Assembly (NCBI RefSeq): GCF_024611995.1
Contig: NZ_CP102509.1
Span: forward strand, 558,001-622,000
Direction: 5' to 3'
DNA length: 64,000 bases
DNA from: Streptomyces sp. NBC_00162
GTDB lineage: Bacteria > Actinomycetota > Actinomycetes > Streptomycetales > Streptomycetaceae
Numbering within the stretch: position 1 is the first letter of the stretch; each line of letters starts with the position of its first letter. Below the pieces are notes generated by a model, which saw nothing but the letters and a program-made list of their open reading frames with translations, was not told where the DNA came from and searched no databases. Shown here piece after piece: positions 46,169 to 54,824 of this stretch. The translations under genes and the position numbers were made by a program.

Positions 46169-46696
46169 TCACCACTCCCGCAGCAGCCAGGACGGATCGA
46201 AGTCGGAATGGTCCCGGTAGGCCATCGCGAGCGCTCTGACCGCGTCGCGCAGGACTGTCCTTGCGTTGCTGTCGGCGGCCTCATATAGGTCCACCACCAG
46301 ACGACGGGACTCGAGATTGCCCCAGATGTGCGGCGGGTCCCAAGTGGCCAGGTGCGTGGCGATGTCCCGTTGGGCGTGGACCACGGGCTCGTCATGATCG
46401 TCGATGACGGTACCGCTGCGGGGCGGGTGATGCCGCCACGAGGTTCCGTCGCCGCTGGTGCCCTGCTCGTCCTCGTCGAGACGGGCATGTACGAATGCCA
46501 CCAGCGACTCACGTCGACGCCGCTCCGGGTTGCGGGACTCAAGAATCGGGCCCGGCTGAAGCAGGTCGGGAGCCTCAGCGGGGCAGTAGGTTAGCCAGCC
46601 GGTCCGGCCCCGCCGCAATGTGCCCGCCCCCGGCAACAAGAGACGCCGGCAGTGAGCGCAGTAGTCCTCGTACTTGTTCGTCGCCATCGTCGACAT
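46169..46696 (-). CDS. DUF6221-family protein with N-terminal zinc ribbon
   Basis: I use ATG 46696 (MSTMATNKYEDYCAHCRRLL), ATG 46687 being an alternative; neither has a clear ribosome site. CAHC and a later YCPAE suggest a partial zinc ribbon. The C-terminal part, LVAFVHARLDEDEQGTSGDG, THLATWDPPHIWGNLESRRL, VVDLYEAADSNA, DHSDFDPSWLLREW, follows the DUF6221 pattern (cytosolic actinobacterial proteins of unknown function). About 175 residues. Convergent with the helicase-nuclease gene. Confidence 0.65.
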   Translation of the reverse strand: MSTMATNKYEDYCAHCRRLLLPGAGTLRRGRTGWLTYCPAEAPDLLQPGPILESRNPERRRRESLVAFVHARLDEDEQGTSGDGTSWRHHPPRSGTVIDDHDEPVVHAQRDIATHLATWDPPHIWGNLESRRLVVDLYEAADSNARTVLRDAVRALAMAYRDHSDFDPSWLLREW

Positions 46697-47527
46697 TGTG
46701 CCGGGTTGCTGGAAGGCACGGCAGGCCAGGCCAGGAGAGCGGATCGCCGACTTCGAGGAATGCGCCAAGCGCGAGGCCCCCGTGGGCCATCCGAGGCGCC
46801 AGGGCAGCCGCCACCGATTCGTCAACGATGGTGGTCGGTGCCGACCATCGGTCGCATGCCTCAGCCCAGACGCATCGCAGGGCTGTTTGCTTCCGTCAGT
46901 CCCGTCAGCCCCTGCCACTCCTGCTCCCCATGTTCACCGATCGGATCGCGGGAAAGTACCCCTCTCAGGAACCCCAGAGGGCATTTTTCCCTTATCTTGC
47001 ATTTTCGGACCCTCCAGCCCCGCGGCGGGGTGCACCACTGGCCCGTGGCCGAGGGTTCTGCCTGGTCACGGGCCTACGCTGGCCTGCGGGTCTCAGGGAC
47101 GATCGAGGGGCTGGGCGATCCAGACGGCTTCCCGCCGCTGATCGGCTTTGAGAGTGACGCGAGCTGCCTGCGCAGTTCCTCATACTCGAAGGCGATCTCC
47201 GGCCCGACGATCTTGGCGGTGGACGCTCAGGCGACGATCTCCGGCAGCGTCTCCATCGTGGCGGCCGCGCTCTTCGCGGCGTTGAAGTGATCAGTGGGCT
47301 CGTTGCCTCATGGACTCAGCCGGCGCCCCTCCGGGGCGTCTGACGTGGCGGGGCGGCAGGATGCCTCAGATCCTTTACTCAGCCTTGACTAAGTCGAGTG
47401 GAGGGCCGACGATTTTAACCGCCCGCACCGAATCGCGATATCCGTTTCACTAGATTCCCAAGGGCCCACTATCGTGGGGAGTCGGACTCGTTCAGGATCT
47501 CGCGGATCCTCAACTGGGGGTGGAACC
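46697..47527. other. Intergenic, with one copy of an imperfect repeat
   Basis: No gene recognised. About 47061-47130 (GTCACGGGCCTACGCTGGCC, GGCTGGGCGATCCAG) is similar to 50801-50870 in the same orientation. On the minus strand the end of a coding-like stretch (AVWIAQPLDRP) precedes it. The 47290-47527 part is the low-GC leader of the AAA-DUF4435 gene. Confidence 0.35.
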
Positions 47528-49359
47528 GTGCGACTTCGACACTTGTCCCTGTCTAACTTTCGCGGCGTTAGGGAGTTCTCTGTCTCAGATATCGACTCCC
47601 TCCCATTCGTCGTATTGACGGGCCAGAACTCGACAGGTAAGTCCTCGATCCTGGAAGCGCTGGCGTTCCTTATGCACGCCGCCCGCCTAGGCCCAGAGCC
47701 CATCGGCGGCAACGGCCCCGAGGCGCGGATCGAGGCATCTTTTACCCTGAGCGACCGAGAGCTCGAAGCGGTCGACCTCGCCTGCCGGGAGAAGATGGGG
47801 CGTCCGGCAAAAACTGGGAGCGCGTTCACTCGCGAGGTCACTCTTCGCTGGGGTGAGCGGCCGAAATTCGCTGGGTCAGCCGAGCTGAAGACCATGCTTT
47901 CCCCCGAGTTTAAGGCAATGCACGAATTTGCCGATATAACTTTCGTCGAGCCCGGCAAGATATTCAATCTGAGAAACAACCCGACCATCGGCCTTGGAAT
48001 TCCTTTCGATCCGCTTGCAACCGTAAGCGCTCATGCCGGGTTCAATGACCCCACCGCGGATACCGAGGGATATCTCGCCTCGCTCGACTACCAGTCCATG
48101 CTGGCCAAAAGGGAAGGTCGAGAGGGCGAGGACGGGTTTGCCGAGATTTCATCAAAATTCCAGGAGATTACCGGCCAAATTGTCCTGCGCCCTTCATCGA
48201 GCATGGCGGCCGGATCCAGCCACATTTCTGTCGCCCTTCCTAGCGGACACCGTCACGGGTTGAGCGGGCTCTCCAGCGGTCACCGGGCAGCCCTGGGGCT
48301 GCTCTGCCTGGGTCACCGCATGAAGAGGACGGGCGGGATGATCCTGCTCGACGAACCCGAGCTTCACCTTCACCCCTCGGGGCAAGTTGCCGCGATCAAC
48401 GCCCTTCGAGACCCGACGTCCGCCGCTCAGGTCATGATCGTTACGCACTCTCCCCATATCGTCGCAACCCTGCCCCCTCGCTCCCTCATTGAGGTGCGCC
48501 CCAGTTCGGTCGAGGGGAATCAGGCTCATCGCCCCACGGGCCCTTACGGGACTGTCACAGCTGTCGGCCGGACTGCGGCAGACGAAATGCTGAAAGAGTT
48601 TCAACTCGTAGTCGAGGGTGACTATGACGAGGATGACCTCTTCTTGCTGTTCCCTAACGAAATGAGTCGCGCCAAACTCGTAAAGGCTGGCAGCTCCAGC
48701 GAGGTTATGGGGTATCACCGGTCGCTGGCGGCGAGCGCAAACCGGCTGCCGTGGCTCTGCCTCCGTGATCGCGACCTGATGACGGCAGACGAGATGCATC
48801 GCCTAACCTCGGATTATCCAAATCTCCATATTTGGCCGCGTCGGGCGCTGGAAAGCATGCTCCTGCACCCCCTCTAATTTCCACTATCTTTCTGTCGGTT
48901 GGCCAACAGGTGACGGAGAGGGAAGTGGGAGCGCTGCTTCGGGAGGTTGCAGCGCCTCTCATGCAGGAGGTCTCCAAGACTTTGACACACTTGGAGATCA
49001 ATCGGGCCCACCCTCAGCCCCGGCCCGGTGATTTCAACTCAACGCCGGAGTTCTATTTGGCGTCGGCCCGTGTCGATGAAGATCGCGCGAAGGCTTGGGA
49101 TTCCATCCTTGCCGCGCAGCAGGTTCTGATTCGAGACCGCTGGGAAGACGATTTCTTGGACCTCGTTGATCCTAAGAAGCTGCTCGGGGCTCTTCAGGCC
49201 AAGACGCGGATCTTCAATAAGGCGCCAGTTCTCAGGAAGGCGCTGCTGACGCAGGCCGGCCGGGATGACCTAGTGCGTCCTCCTGGCCTGGAGGAGTTCC
49301 GCCTCAAGATGGCCCAGCTCTGTGCCATCACTGGCGAGCCGGGAACAAGGCGGAGCTGA
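47528..49359 (+). pseudogene. AAA ATPase fused to a DUF4435/TOPRIM-like domain (PARIS/OLD-like), one frameshift
   Basis: GTG 47528 follows GGTGG (VRLRHLSLSNFRGVREFSVS). The AAA part has Walker A LTGQNSTGKSSILEAL, signature GLSGLSSGHRAALGLLCLG, Walker B GGMILLDEPELHLHPSGQ and the His switch VMIVTHSPHIVATLPP, the OLD/RecF-type ABC ATPase set. From about residue 375, FQLVVEGDYDEDDLFLLFP, LPWLCLRDRDLMTADEMH and LHIWPRRALESMLLHP resemble DUF4435: Glu, DxD and ESxLL. The frame stops at 48877 in a C-run, but shifting one base continues LISTIFLSVGQQVTEREVGA to 49359, giving about 610 residues. AriA(AAA)-AriB(DUF4435) form the PARIS antiphage system and are sometimes fused. The base composition here is lower in GC than its neighbours, suggesting recent transfer. 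Confidence 0.65.
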
Positions 49360-49368
49360 CGCCATCAG

Positions 49369-49421
49369 GACCCATGCGGAAGGGGCCTGCCCCGTCGGGG
49401 TCGGCCCCTTCCGCATGGGTC
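49369..49421. terminator. Large hairpin terminator
   Basis: GACCCATGCGGAAGGGGCC and GGCCCCTTCCGCATGGGTC, 19-bp perfect arms, with an inner CCCCG/CGGGG pairing in the loop. It begins 10 bp after the stop of the AAA-DUF4435 gene. The following 49422-49800 contains no gene I can support. Confidence 0.85.
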
Positions 49422-49800
49422 GGTCGGTCAGGCGCAGCCGAGGGTGCGGGTGAATCCACCGCACCCGCACCGAACTCGGCATTGCGGCCTGAGATGTCGG
49501 CGTACGACCTAAGCTCTCCAGTCGCGTACGGAAAAACGTCTACAGCTATGTCGCGGGCAGCAGCACGGCCGAGATCTTGGTTGAGATCGTCAGGTCGGCC
49601 GTAGAAACTCGCACGATGAGTCGGAGAACGCGCCGCCAGCCCGGCGCCGACTCGGGGCAGGACCAGGCTCCTGACGGCGCCGACTCGCTCGCCGGTCTGC
49701 CGGACCCCCGCCAGGCTCGGATAGCCGTCTGGCGGGGCTTCCGCTGTACGGATGTTCCCAAGCTACCCACGCTGTCGGGAGCGTGTGGCAGGGTGCGCCC

Positions 49801-50619
49801 ATGGAAACGCCAGAGCAGTCACACTCTCTCGTCCTAACGCCTGAGCAGCTGCACAATCTGACCAGCACCCTTGATCAGATCCGGCCCGCGCTGGTGGCGT
49901 TGGCCAGTGTGCCGACGATGAACGAGAGCCTCATCGCCGTGTCCCGCACCGTCGGCGCCGCCGTGGCCCAGATGCAGGCCGACATCGAGCCCATCCGGGC
50001 TATGACCCAGCAGGTGGCGGTACCCCTGGTCCAGCTTTCAGAGATGCGCCGGAACGTCACCTCCATGGGCCTCGCGGCCGCCTCCGCGCTGGCCCTGATG
50101 GAGGCCGAGGTCGCACCCGCTCGGACCATGATGCAGAGGACCCTGACCGCCCTTGCGCCAGCACTGTCGACTTTGGCAGACATGAACAGCGTCCGGACCG
50201 CCCTGCAACAGGCCACCGAGACGGTCGCGTTCTCCCAGCAGGAGTGGTTCATGGACGGGGTCCAGACCCTATACGCGAGCGATCTACTGGACCGGCTGGA
50301 CGACGATGCCCGCGTCGAGCCGGCCGCCGTCCCATCAGCCGAGGAGACCGCTGAGCTCGACGAGGTGGCCCAGGCCTTCCAATGTGCCGACTTCCTGACC
50401 CCAGCCCAGGCGAAGCGCCTGTACATCGCCTACCTGTGCTGCCTCGTTCTCACTCTGTGGGCCCTAGCCGCGGTCTCGGCCGAGGGACCGGCCCAGGACA
50501 CCCTGGGGTCCGCCGCCGACATCTCAGGGGTCGTCGCGGTCGTCGCGCCGGTCGCTGTATGGCTCTGGAACCGACGCAGCCCCAGAAGCAGCACGACGGA
50601 CGAGACGCAATCCTCCTGA
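49801..50619 (+). CDS. Membrane protein with N-terminal coiled-coil repeat region
   Basis: The 272-residue product begins METPEQSHSLVLTPEQLHNL at ATG 49801; an upstream in-frame start at 49783 is possible. Residues about 20-140 are helical with heptad-like repeats, related units being VPTMNESLIAVSRTVGAAVA, QMQADIEPIRAMTQQVAVPL, VQLSEMRRNVTSMGLAAASA and MEAEVAPARTMMQRTLTALA. Two membrane helices follow (LYIAYLCCLVLTLWALAAVS, ISGVVAVVAPVAVWLW), then a short basic tail. No known family. It stands alone downstream of the AAA-DUF4435 gene and is not coupled to it. Confidence 0.6.
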   Translation: METPEQSHSLVLTPEQLHNLTSTLDQIRPALVALASVPTMNESLIAVSRTVGAAVAQMQADIEPIRAMTQQVAVPLVQLSEMRRNVTSMGLAAASALALMEAEVAPARTMMQRTLTALAPALSTLADMNSVRTALQQATETVAFSQQEWFMDGVQTLYASDLLDRLDDDARVEPAAVPSAEETAELDEVAQAFQCADFLTPAQAKRLYIAYLCCLVLTLWALAAVSAEGPAQDTLGSAADISGVVAVVAPVAVWLWNRRSPRSSTTDETQSS

Positions 50620-50800
50620 TCTCTCGGTCCGCGACGATGCCGTCGGCTGTCCTAGCCGGGCGAGCTGTCAGACCCACCCTTGTCCGACCTGGCGCCTGCC
50701 CGTAGCCTCCGGCAGCTCCACCGCGCGGCGCACGAAATCGACCACCGCCTCCGGATACTCCTCCGGCCTCGGGAACCGGCCCATCCGCTGGGGATTCTTC

Positions 50801-50930
50801 CTTGTCACGGGCCTGCGTTGGCCTGCGGGGCTGAGGGGCGGCCGAGAGGCTGGGTGATCCAGCCAGCCCCCGCCACTGGTCGGTGTCGAGGGTGTCGCGG
50901 GCGTCGATGACCTTGCGGCTGTGGGGCCGG
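50801..50930 (-). pseudogene. Small C-terminal gene remnant (dehydrogenase-like) with repeat copy
   Basis: Joining frames on the minus strand gives RKVIDARDTLDTDQWRGAGW and ITQPLGRPSAPQANAGP then stop. VIDARDTLD-x2-QWR-x-AGW resembles the last residues of UDP-glucose/GDP-mannose dehydrogenases. It is far from any intact homologue. The same stretch is the second copy of the repeat at 47061-47130. Confidence 0.3.
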
Positions 50931-50986
50931 TGGCGAGCCGCTTGGGGTCGACGGTCGAAACTGCCGCCTTGAGCCCCGTCAGTCCC

Positions 50987-51598
50987 TCACTCGCCTGCGA
51001 TGGGCCAGGGCTCGGCGAGGGGGAGCTGGCCGGTCATCGCGGCGTCGCTGTCGGCGCTGAGGAGGGCGTCGGCGATGTGCCTTCGCAGGTTCGGGTCGCT
51101 GATGGTGTCCAGCTCGCGCCAGGCGGCGTCGGAGACCTCTTCGGTCTGGAGTTCGCCGATGTCGGCGGTGGTGCGGAAGAGGAACCGGAAGTCGAAGTGC
51201 TGGTGGGCGGGCTCGTCCTTAGCGGGGTTGGCGTCGATGGGGTGGACATCGATGTGGAGCGGGGTCTCGCCGTGTGGGGTGATGAGGTGGGGCGGGATAC
51301 CGGTCTCCTCGGTGAGCTCGCGGCCCGCGGCCTGAAGGAGGGTGCTGTCGGCCGGTTCGAGGTGGCCGCCCGGCAGGAGCCACTTGCCGATGGCGTTGTG
51401 GTGGATGTGCAGGATGTGGCCGTCCGGGCGGACGAGGACCGCGCTGGCGGTGACATGTCCCGGGGCGGTCTTGCGGCTGGTGAGGTCGTCGCCGTCTTCG
51501 AGGATGCCAAGGACCACGTCGAGTTCGAGCTTGGCCTCGGGGTGCTGTTCGAGGTAGGCGGCCAGGGTGGTGCGGATGTGGTCTGCCGTGATGGTCAT
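50987..51598 (-). CDS. NUDIX hydrolase
   Basis: A 203-residue protein starting MTITADHIRTTLAAYLEQHP at ATG 51598, with AGGTGA 8 nt upstream. The NUDIX box is intact: GGHLEPADSTLLQAAGRELT followed by EETGI (G-x5-E-x7-R-E-L-x-E-E-x-G). The N-terminal helix is an extension common in Streptomyces; FDFRFLFRTTADIGELQTEE and VSDAAWRELDTISDPNLRRH complete the fold. It hydrolyses a nucleoside-diphosphate derivative using Mg. It is the last gene of the minus-strand operon, 5 bp after the SAH-hydrolase-like gene. Confidence 0.88.
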   Translation of the reverse strand: MTITADHIRTTLAAYLEQHPEAKLELDVVLGILEDGDDLTSRKTAPGHVTASAVLVRPDGHILHIHHNAIGKWLLPGGHLEPADSTLLQAAGRELTEETGIPPHLITPHGETPLHIDVHPIDANPAKDEPAHQHFDFRFLFRTTADIGELQTEEVSDAAWRELDTISDPNLRRHIADALLSADSDAAMTGQLPLAEPWPIAGE

Positions 51599-51603
51599 GT
51601 TGA

Positions 51604-52725
51604 TCACCTGTTGAAGTAGTTGAGCCAGGTTGCCGCGATGGCGGCGCGGTCGGCCGAGGGGACCTCGTGGATGCCGGGGGCGAGGTCTCCGCGGGTGAGC
51701 ATCCTGATCGCGGCGAGGATCTCGGCCTGGATCAGGAAGATGAACGGCCCAACGCTGGCGCCGTGGATAAAGTTGACGGCGTTGCCGCCGTTCGCCAGAT
51801 AGAAGTAGTGGCCGGTGGTCTGGTAGCGGGTGACGTGCTCGCCGACGGTGGTGCGGGTGTAGACGTCCGGAAGGCTGTTCAGCTCCAGCTCGTCCTCGCT
51901 GCTGGTGACGGTGGCGACGTAGGTGCCGTTGCGGAGGTGGGCGAAGTCTTCGCCTCGCAGGGAGAGCGAGCCGGTCGCGCAGAGCACCAGACCGGCGCTG
52001 GTCAGCGCGGACTCGCGGTCGCGGGCGACGGTGAAGCCCTGGGAGAGGGCCTGGGTGCGGCGGACGGGGTCGATGTCGAAGACGGTGACCTGGACTCCCT
52101 TGGCGTGCAGGAGGCGGGCGATGGAGGAACCGAGCTTGCCGAAGCCGATCACGAGGGCGGGCCGGCCGTGGAGGATGTCGCCGCGGCCGCGCATGACGGC
52201 TTCGGTGGAGAAGACAACGGACTGGCCGACGAGGAAGTCCTCGGGATCTTTCAGCGGGGACCTGGCGACGGAGATGACGGGGCAGGGCAGCTTGTCGAGG
52301 TCCTCGTAGCGGCGATGGCCGTTCTCGGTGTCCTCGATCACCCCGGCGAGCCGGCCGGTAAAGCGGCTGTGCACTGACTCGAGGGTGGGGGCGAAGTAGC
52401 CGCCGACGTCCAGCAGGGTGAGGGCCTCGCCTCCGGCACGGGACTCGAGGTAGTCCAGCGCGGTGTCGGGATCGGTGAACAGCTCGCGGGTTAGGCCGTC
52501 GACCGGGACGGTGTGCTCGACCTCGCGCTGGGCGGCCGCGGTGATGGACTTGGGCTTGGGTAGCACCGCCTTCAGCGCGGTCATCTGGGCGACTGCGCGG
52601 ACGAAGGCGGGCCGCTCGGGCAGCAGGTGCGTGACCAGGAACGATGCGGTCGGCTCGTCCGGGGCGAACTGGGCGGCGACCTTGGCGAAGTAGGCGTCCA
52701 GCCGTGCGCGTTCGTGGGTTTCCAT
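51604..52725 (-). CDS. S-adenosylhomocysteine-hydrolase-like NAD-binding protein
   Basis: The product of 373 residues starts METHERARLDAYFAKVAAQF. The Rossmann domain is clear: GRPALVIGFGKLGSSIARLL, HAKGVQVTVFDIDPVRRTQA, FTVARDRESALTSAGLVLCA, TGSLSLRGEDFAHLRNGTYV, the same order as AdoHcy hydrolase (GxGxxG, LVLCATG). Near the end, YFYLANGGNAVNFIHG corresponds to the family's LANGR-x2-N motif. The N-terminal substrate domain is shorter and divergent (LLDVGGYFAPTLESV), so the substrate is probably not SAH itself. Co-transcribed with the NUDIX gene. No signal peptide. Confidence 0.75.
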   Translation of the reverse strand: METHERARLDAYFAKVAAQFAPDEPTASFLVTHLLPERPAFVRAVAQMTALKAVLPKPKSITAAAQREVEHTVPVDGLTRELFTDPDTALDYLESRAGGEALTLLDVGGYFAPTLESVHSRFTGRLAGVIEDTENGHRRYEDLDKLPCPVISVARSPLKDPEDFLVGQSVVFSTEAVMRGRGDILHGRPALVIGFGKLGSSIARLLHAKGVQVTVFDIDPVRRTQALSQGFTVARDRESALTSAGLVLCATGSLSLRGEDFAHLRNGTYVATVTSSEDELELNSLPDVYTRTTVGEHVTRYQTTGHYFYLANGGNAVNFIHGASVGPFIFLIQAEILAAIRMLTRGDLAPGIHEVPSADRAAIAATWLNYFNR

Positions 52726-52776
52726 GGCAGTGACCTCTCGTGGCGAGATGGGGGCCGTGCATGGGGGCTGGGTGGT

Positions 52777-53248
52777 TCAGGCGGTGCGGGAGGTTAGGGC
52801 GAAGCCGAACAGCAACCGGTCGGCGGCCAGGGCGGCGTCGAGATAGGCGTCAACGTGGACGGCATCGGCCCACTGGGCGAGCGGGTCCAGGCCGACCACA
52901 AGGGCGGCGCGTCCGCTGTCGCGGACCAAGTCGGTCCACTGGGCATGGGCAGGCAGCCTCCAGACCCCAGCGGGCGCCGGGGAACTTCAGCAGGGCCCGG
53001 GGGCCGATGGTCACGAGGGTGCCCTGGGTATCGGGGACTGTGTCCTGGGCCAGTGCGAGGCCGCCGAGGACTTCGGCGAGGTGCCGCATCCGGGCCTCGA
53101 TCGCGTCGGGGGTCTCGTGGCTGTTCCGGCCGATGCGGTGGGCGAGGAGTATGTGAGCGACCAGCTTGCCGTCGGGGGCGGTGCCGGGCCAGGCCCAGGC
53201 GCCGAGTGAGGACAGGAGCCCGGTGTCCAGGCCGGTGCTGGTCAGCAT
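52777..53248 (-). pseudogene. Unknown cluster protein, frameshifted
   Basis: Starts MLTSTGLDTGLLSSLGAWAW at ATG 53248, overlapping the HATPase stop by 7 bp, and continues LVAHILLAHRIGRNSHETPD, AIEARMRHLAEVLGGLALAQ, TLVTIGPRALLKFPGARW. Near 52970 a few extra bases change the frame; the protein-like end RLPAHAQWTDLVRDSGRAAL, VVGLDPLAQWADAVHVDAYL, AALAADRLLFGFALTSRTA reaches the stop at 52777. About 150 residues of helical protein, family not known, but embedded in the operon by overlap. Confidence 0.55.
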
Positions 53249-53664
53249 GCCTGTACCTGCCTGTTTGGCTGGCCGGTCTTGAACGTCGTCCAGACGATCT
53301 TGCCGCTGGGTCTGCGGTCCTCGACGCCCCAGCCGTCGGCGAGCGAAGCCACGATCTCCAGACCCCGGCCGGTGGTGTTGTTCCCGTCTGCGTGCGCGAT
53401 CTTGGGTTCGCGGCGGTGGCGGGGGCGGCTGTCGTGTACTTCCACGCGTACGAAGTCCTCACCGGCGTCCAGTCTGACCAGGAAGCCGTGCTCGGTGTCG
53501 CTTCCGTGGATCAGGGCGTTCGAGGCGAGCTCGGAGACGCAGAGCCGGATGTCCTCGGCGGGGCTGTGCAGGCCCCAGGAGGCCAGGGTCGTGACGGCGA
53601 AGGCTCGGGCGAGGCCGACCGACTCGGGCCGCGGGTCGAAGAACCTCTGCTTCGGATCAGGCAT
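53242..53664 (-). CDS. HATPase (RsbW-like) ATP-binding regulator
   Basis: A 140-residue protein starting MPDPKQRFFDPRPESVGLAR at ATG 53664. N-box VSELASNALIHGSDTE, G1 VEVHDSRPRHRREP and G2 GRGLEIVASLADGWGVED are in order, as in RsbW/SpoIIAB-type anti-sigma kinases of Streptomyces. It would bind or phosphorylate a protein partner; none of the usual anti-anti-sigma genes is adjacent. Overlaps the next gene by 7 bp, so it is part of the cluster. Confidence 0.82.
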   Translation of the reverse strand: MPDPKQRFFDPRPESVGLARAFAVTTLASWGLHSPAEDIRLCVSELASNALIHGSDTEHGFLVRLDAGEDFVRVEVHDSRPRHRREPKIAHADGNNTTGRGLEIVASLADGWGVEDRRPSGKIVWTTFKTGQPNRQVQAC

Positions 53665-53671
53665 CAGTGCC

Positions 53672-54118
53672 TCACCTCTCGGTGTCCAGGGCTGGGGTGG
53701 TGGCCGGGCTGAAGCGGCGGCGGCGGACCGGCGCCGGGCCCGGTCCGGCCGCGCTGTGGCCCGCCGGGCGGCGCCTGCCGGGTCCTCGGACCAGCAGCAG
53801 CCGGGCTCCGGCTGCGGTGATCTGGGCCTGCCTCGGGGCGGCTATGTCTTTGGGGCCCAGGTGGGAGGCGGCGGGCAGGACGACGCCGTAGGTGTCGGGC
53901 AGTTCCAGGACGTCGATGAGACCGGTGAATGCCGCCGACGGTCCGCTGCCGGTGTTCCGTTCGGTGAACACCGCCGAGAGCGTCAGCTCGTGCCGGCGGC
54001 AGTACTCGGCCAGAGTCTCGTTCAGGGCCATCTGGCGGGCCGGGGAGACCCGGACCAGCCGCAGGTAGCCGTAAACGACCGGACCGCTGACGCTGCGGTG
54101 CTCGGTGAGGGGTTCCAT
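53672..54118 (-). CDS. Resolvase-N-terminal-domain-like protein
   Basis: The 148-residue protein begins MEPLTEHRSVSGPVVYGYLR. VYGYLRLVRVSPARQMALNE, TLAEYCRRHELTLSAVFTER, AAFTGLIDVLELPDTYGVVL, PAASHLGPKDIAAPRQ and ITAAGARLLLV follow the serine-recombinase catalytic fold (Y-x-R-x-S...Q, VFxE, GVVVP). The HTH DNA-binding part is absent and the end is a basic Pro/Arg tail. RVS-x3-Q could hold the catalytic Ser, but the preceding LRLV is unusual, so activity is doubtful. First gene of the minus-strand operon, divergent to the XRE gene. Confidence 0.6.
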   Translation of the reverse strand: MEPLTEHRSVSGPVVYGYLRLVRVSPARQMALNETLAEYCRRHELTLSAVFTERNTGSGPSAAFTGLIDVLELPDTYGVVLPAASHLGPKDIAAPRQAQITAAGARLLLVRGPGRRRPAGHSAAGPGPAPVRRRRFSPATTPALDTER

Positions 54119-54198
54119 GGTGGTGTCCGTCCAAAGGTCCGTCGGCTGGTGTCAGCACTCAGCCTGGACCTGCTCCAACGCTGCGGAAATGACCGCCT

Positions 54199-54219
54199 GT
54201 TGCACTTGCGTTGCACTTG
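54199..54219. promoter_or_regulatory. Tandem GTTGCACTTG operator-like repeat
   Basis: GTTGCACTTG occurs twice, at 54199-54208 and 54210-54219, with an 11-bp period (one helical turn on the same face). It lies in the 154-bp divergent promoter region between the resolvase-like operon and the XRE gene, a natural site for the XRE protein. Confidence 0.5.
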
Positions 54220-54824
54220 TGTCCCCCGCTCGCGCGGGCCGTGCTTCGATGGCGGCAGGAAGGGAGCGACGTGTGGCGACCGTGCACCACTGGACCGGCC
54301 TGGAAGCCCGTGCCCTGCGTCTCGCGCTGCGGCTGAGCGTCCGATCATTCGCCGGCCACCTCGGCGTCGGCATCAGGACGATCTCCAAGTGGGAGAAGCT
54401 CCTGGCCGCGACCGAGCCCCGCCAGGACACCCAGGCGATCTTGGATACCGCTCTGGCCCGCGCGGATGCCGCCGCCCACCTCCGCTTCGAGACGTTCCTG
54501 TCCGAAGCCGGCCGGACCACCCCCGCCGCCAGTACCCGCAGGGTGACCACCAGCGGGCCGCTGGCCTGGGAGTACGAGTCGTGGACCGACGATCTCGACC
54601 GGGCCGTGGTGGCCCTCTCCCGGCAGGACTTCACCTTCGCCGACAGCCTGATCGGCCGTTGGCTCGGCCGGTTCAAGCCGACCGCCCTGGATGACAAGGG
54701 CCTGTATCTCTTCGCTCGCTCAACCGCTCTGCTGGGCGATCTTCAGCGCGACCGGGGGGCTGTGATCGGCCCGCTGTCGGCTCAGTACTCCTATGCCTCG
54801 GCGAGGTCCCTGTTCGGCCAGTTA

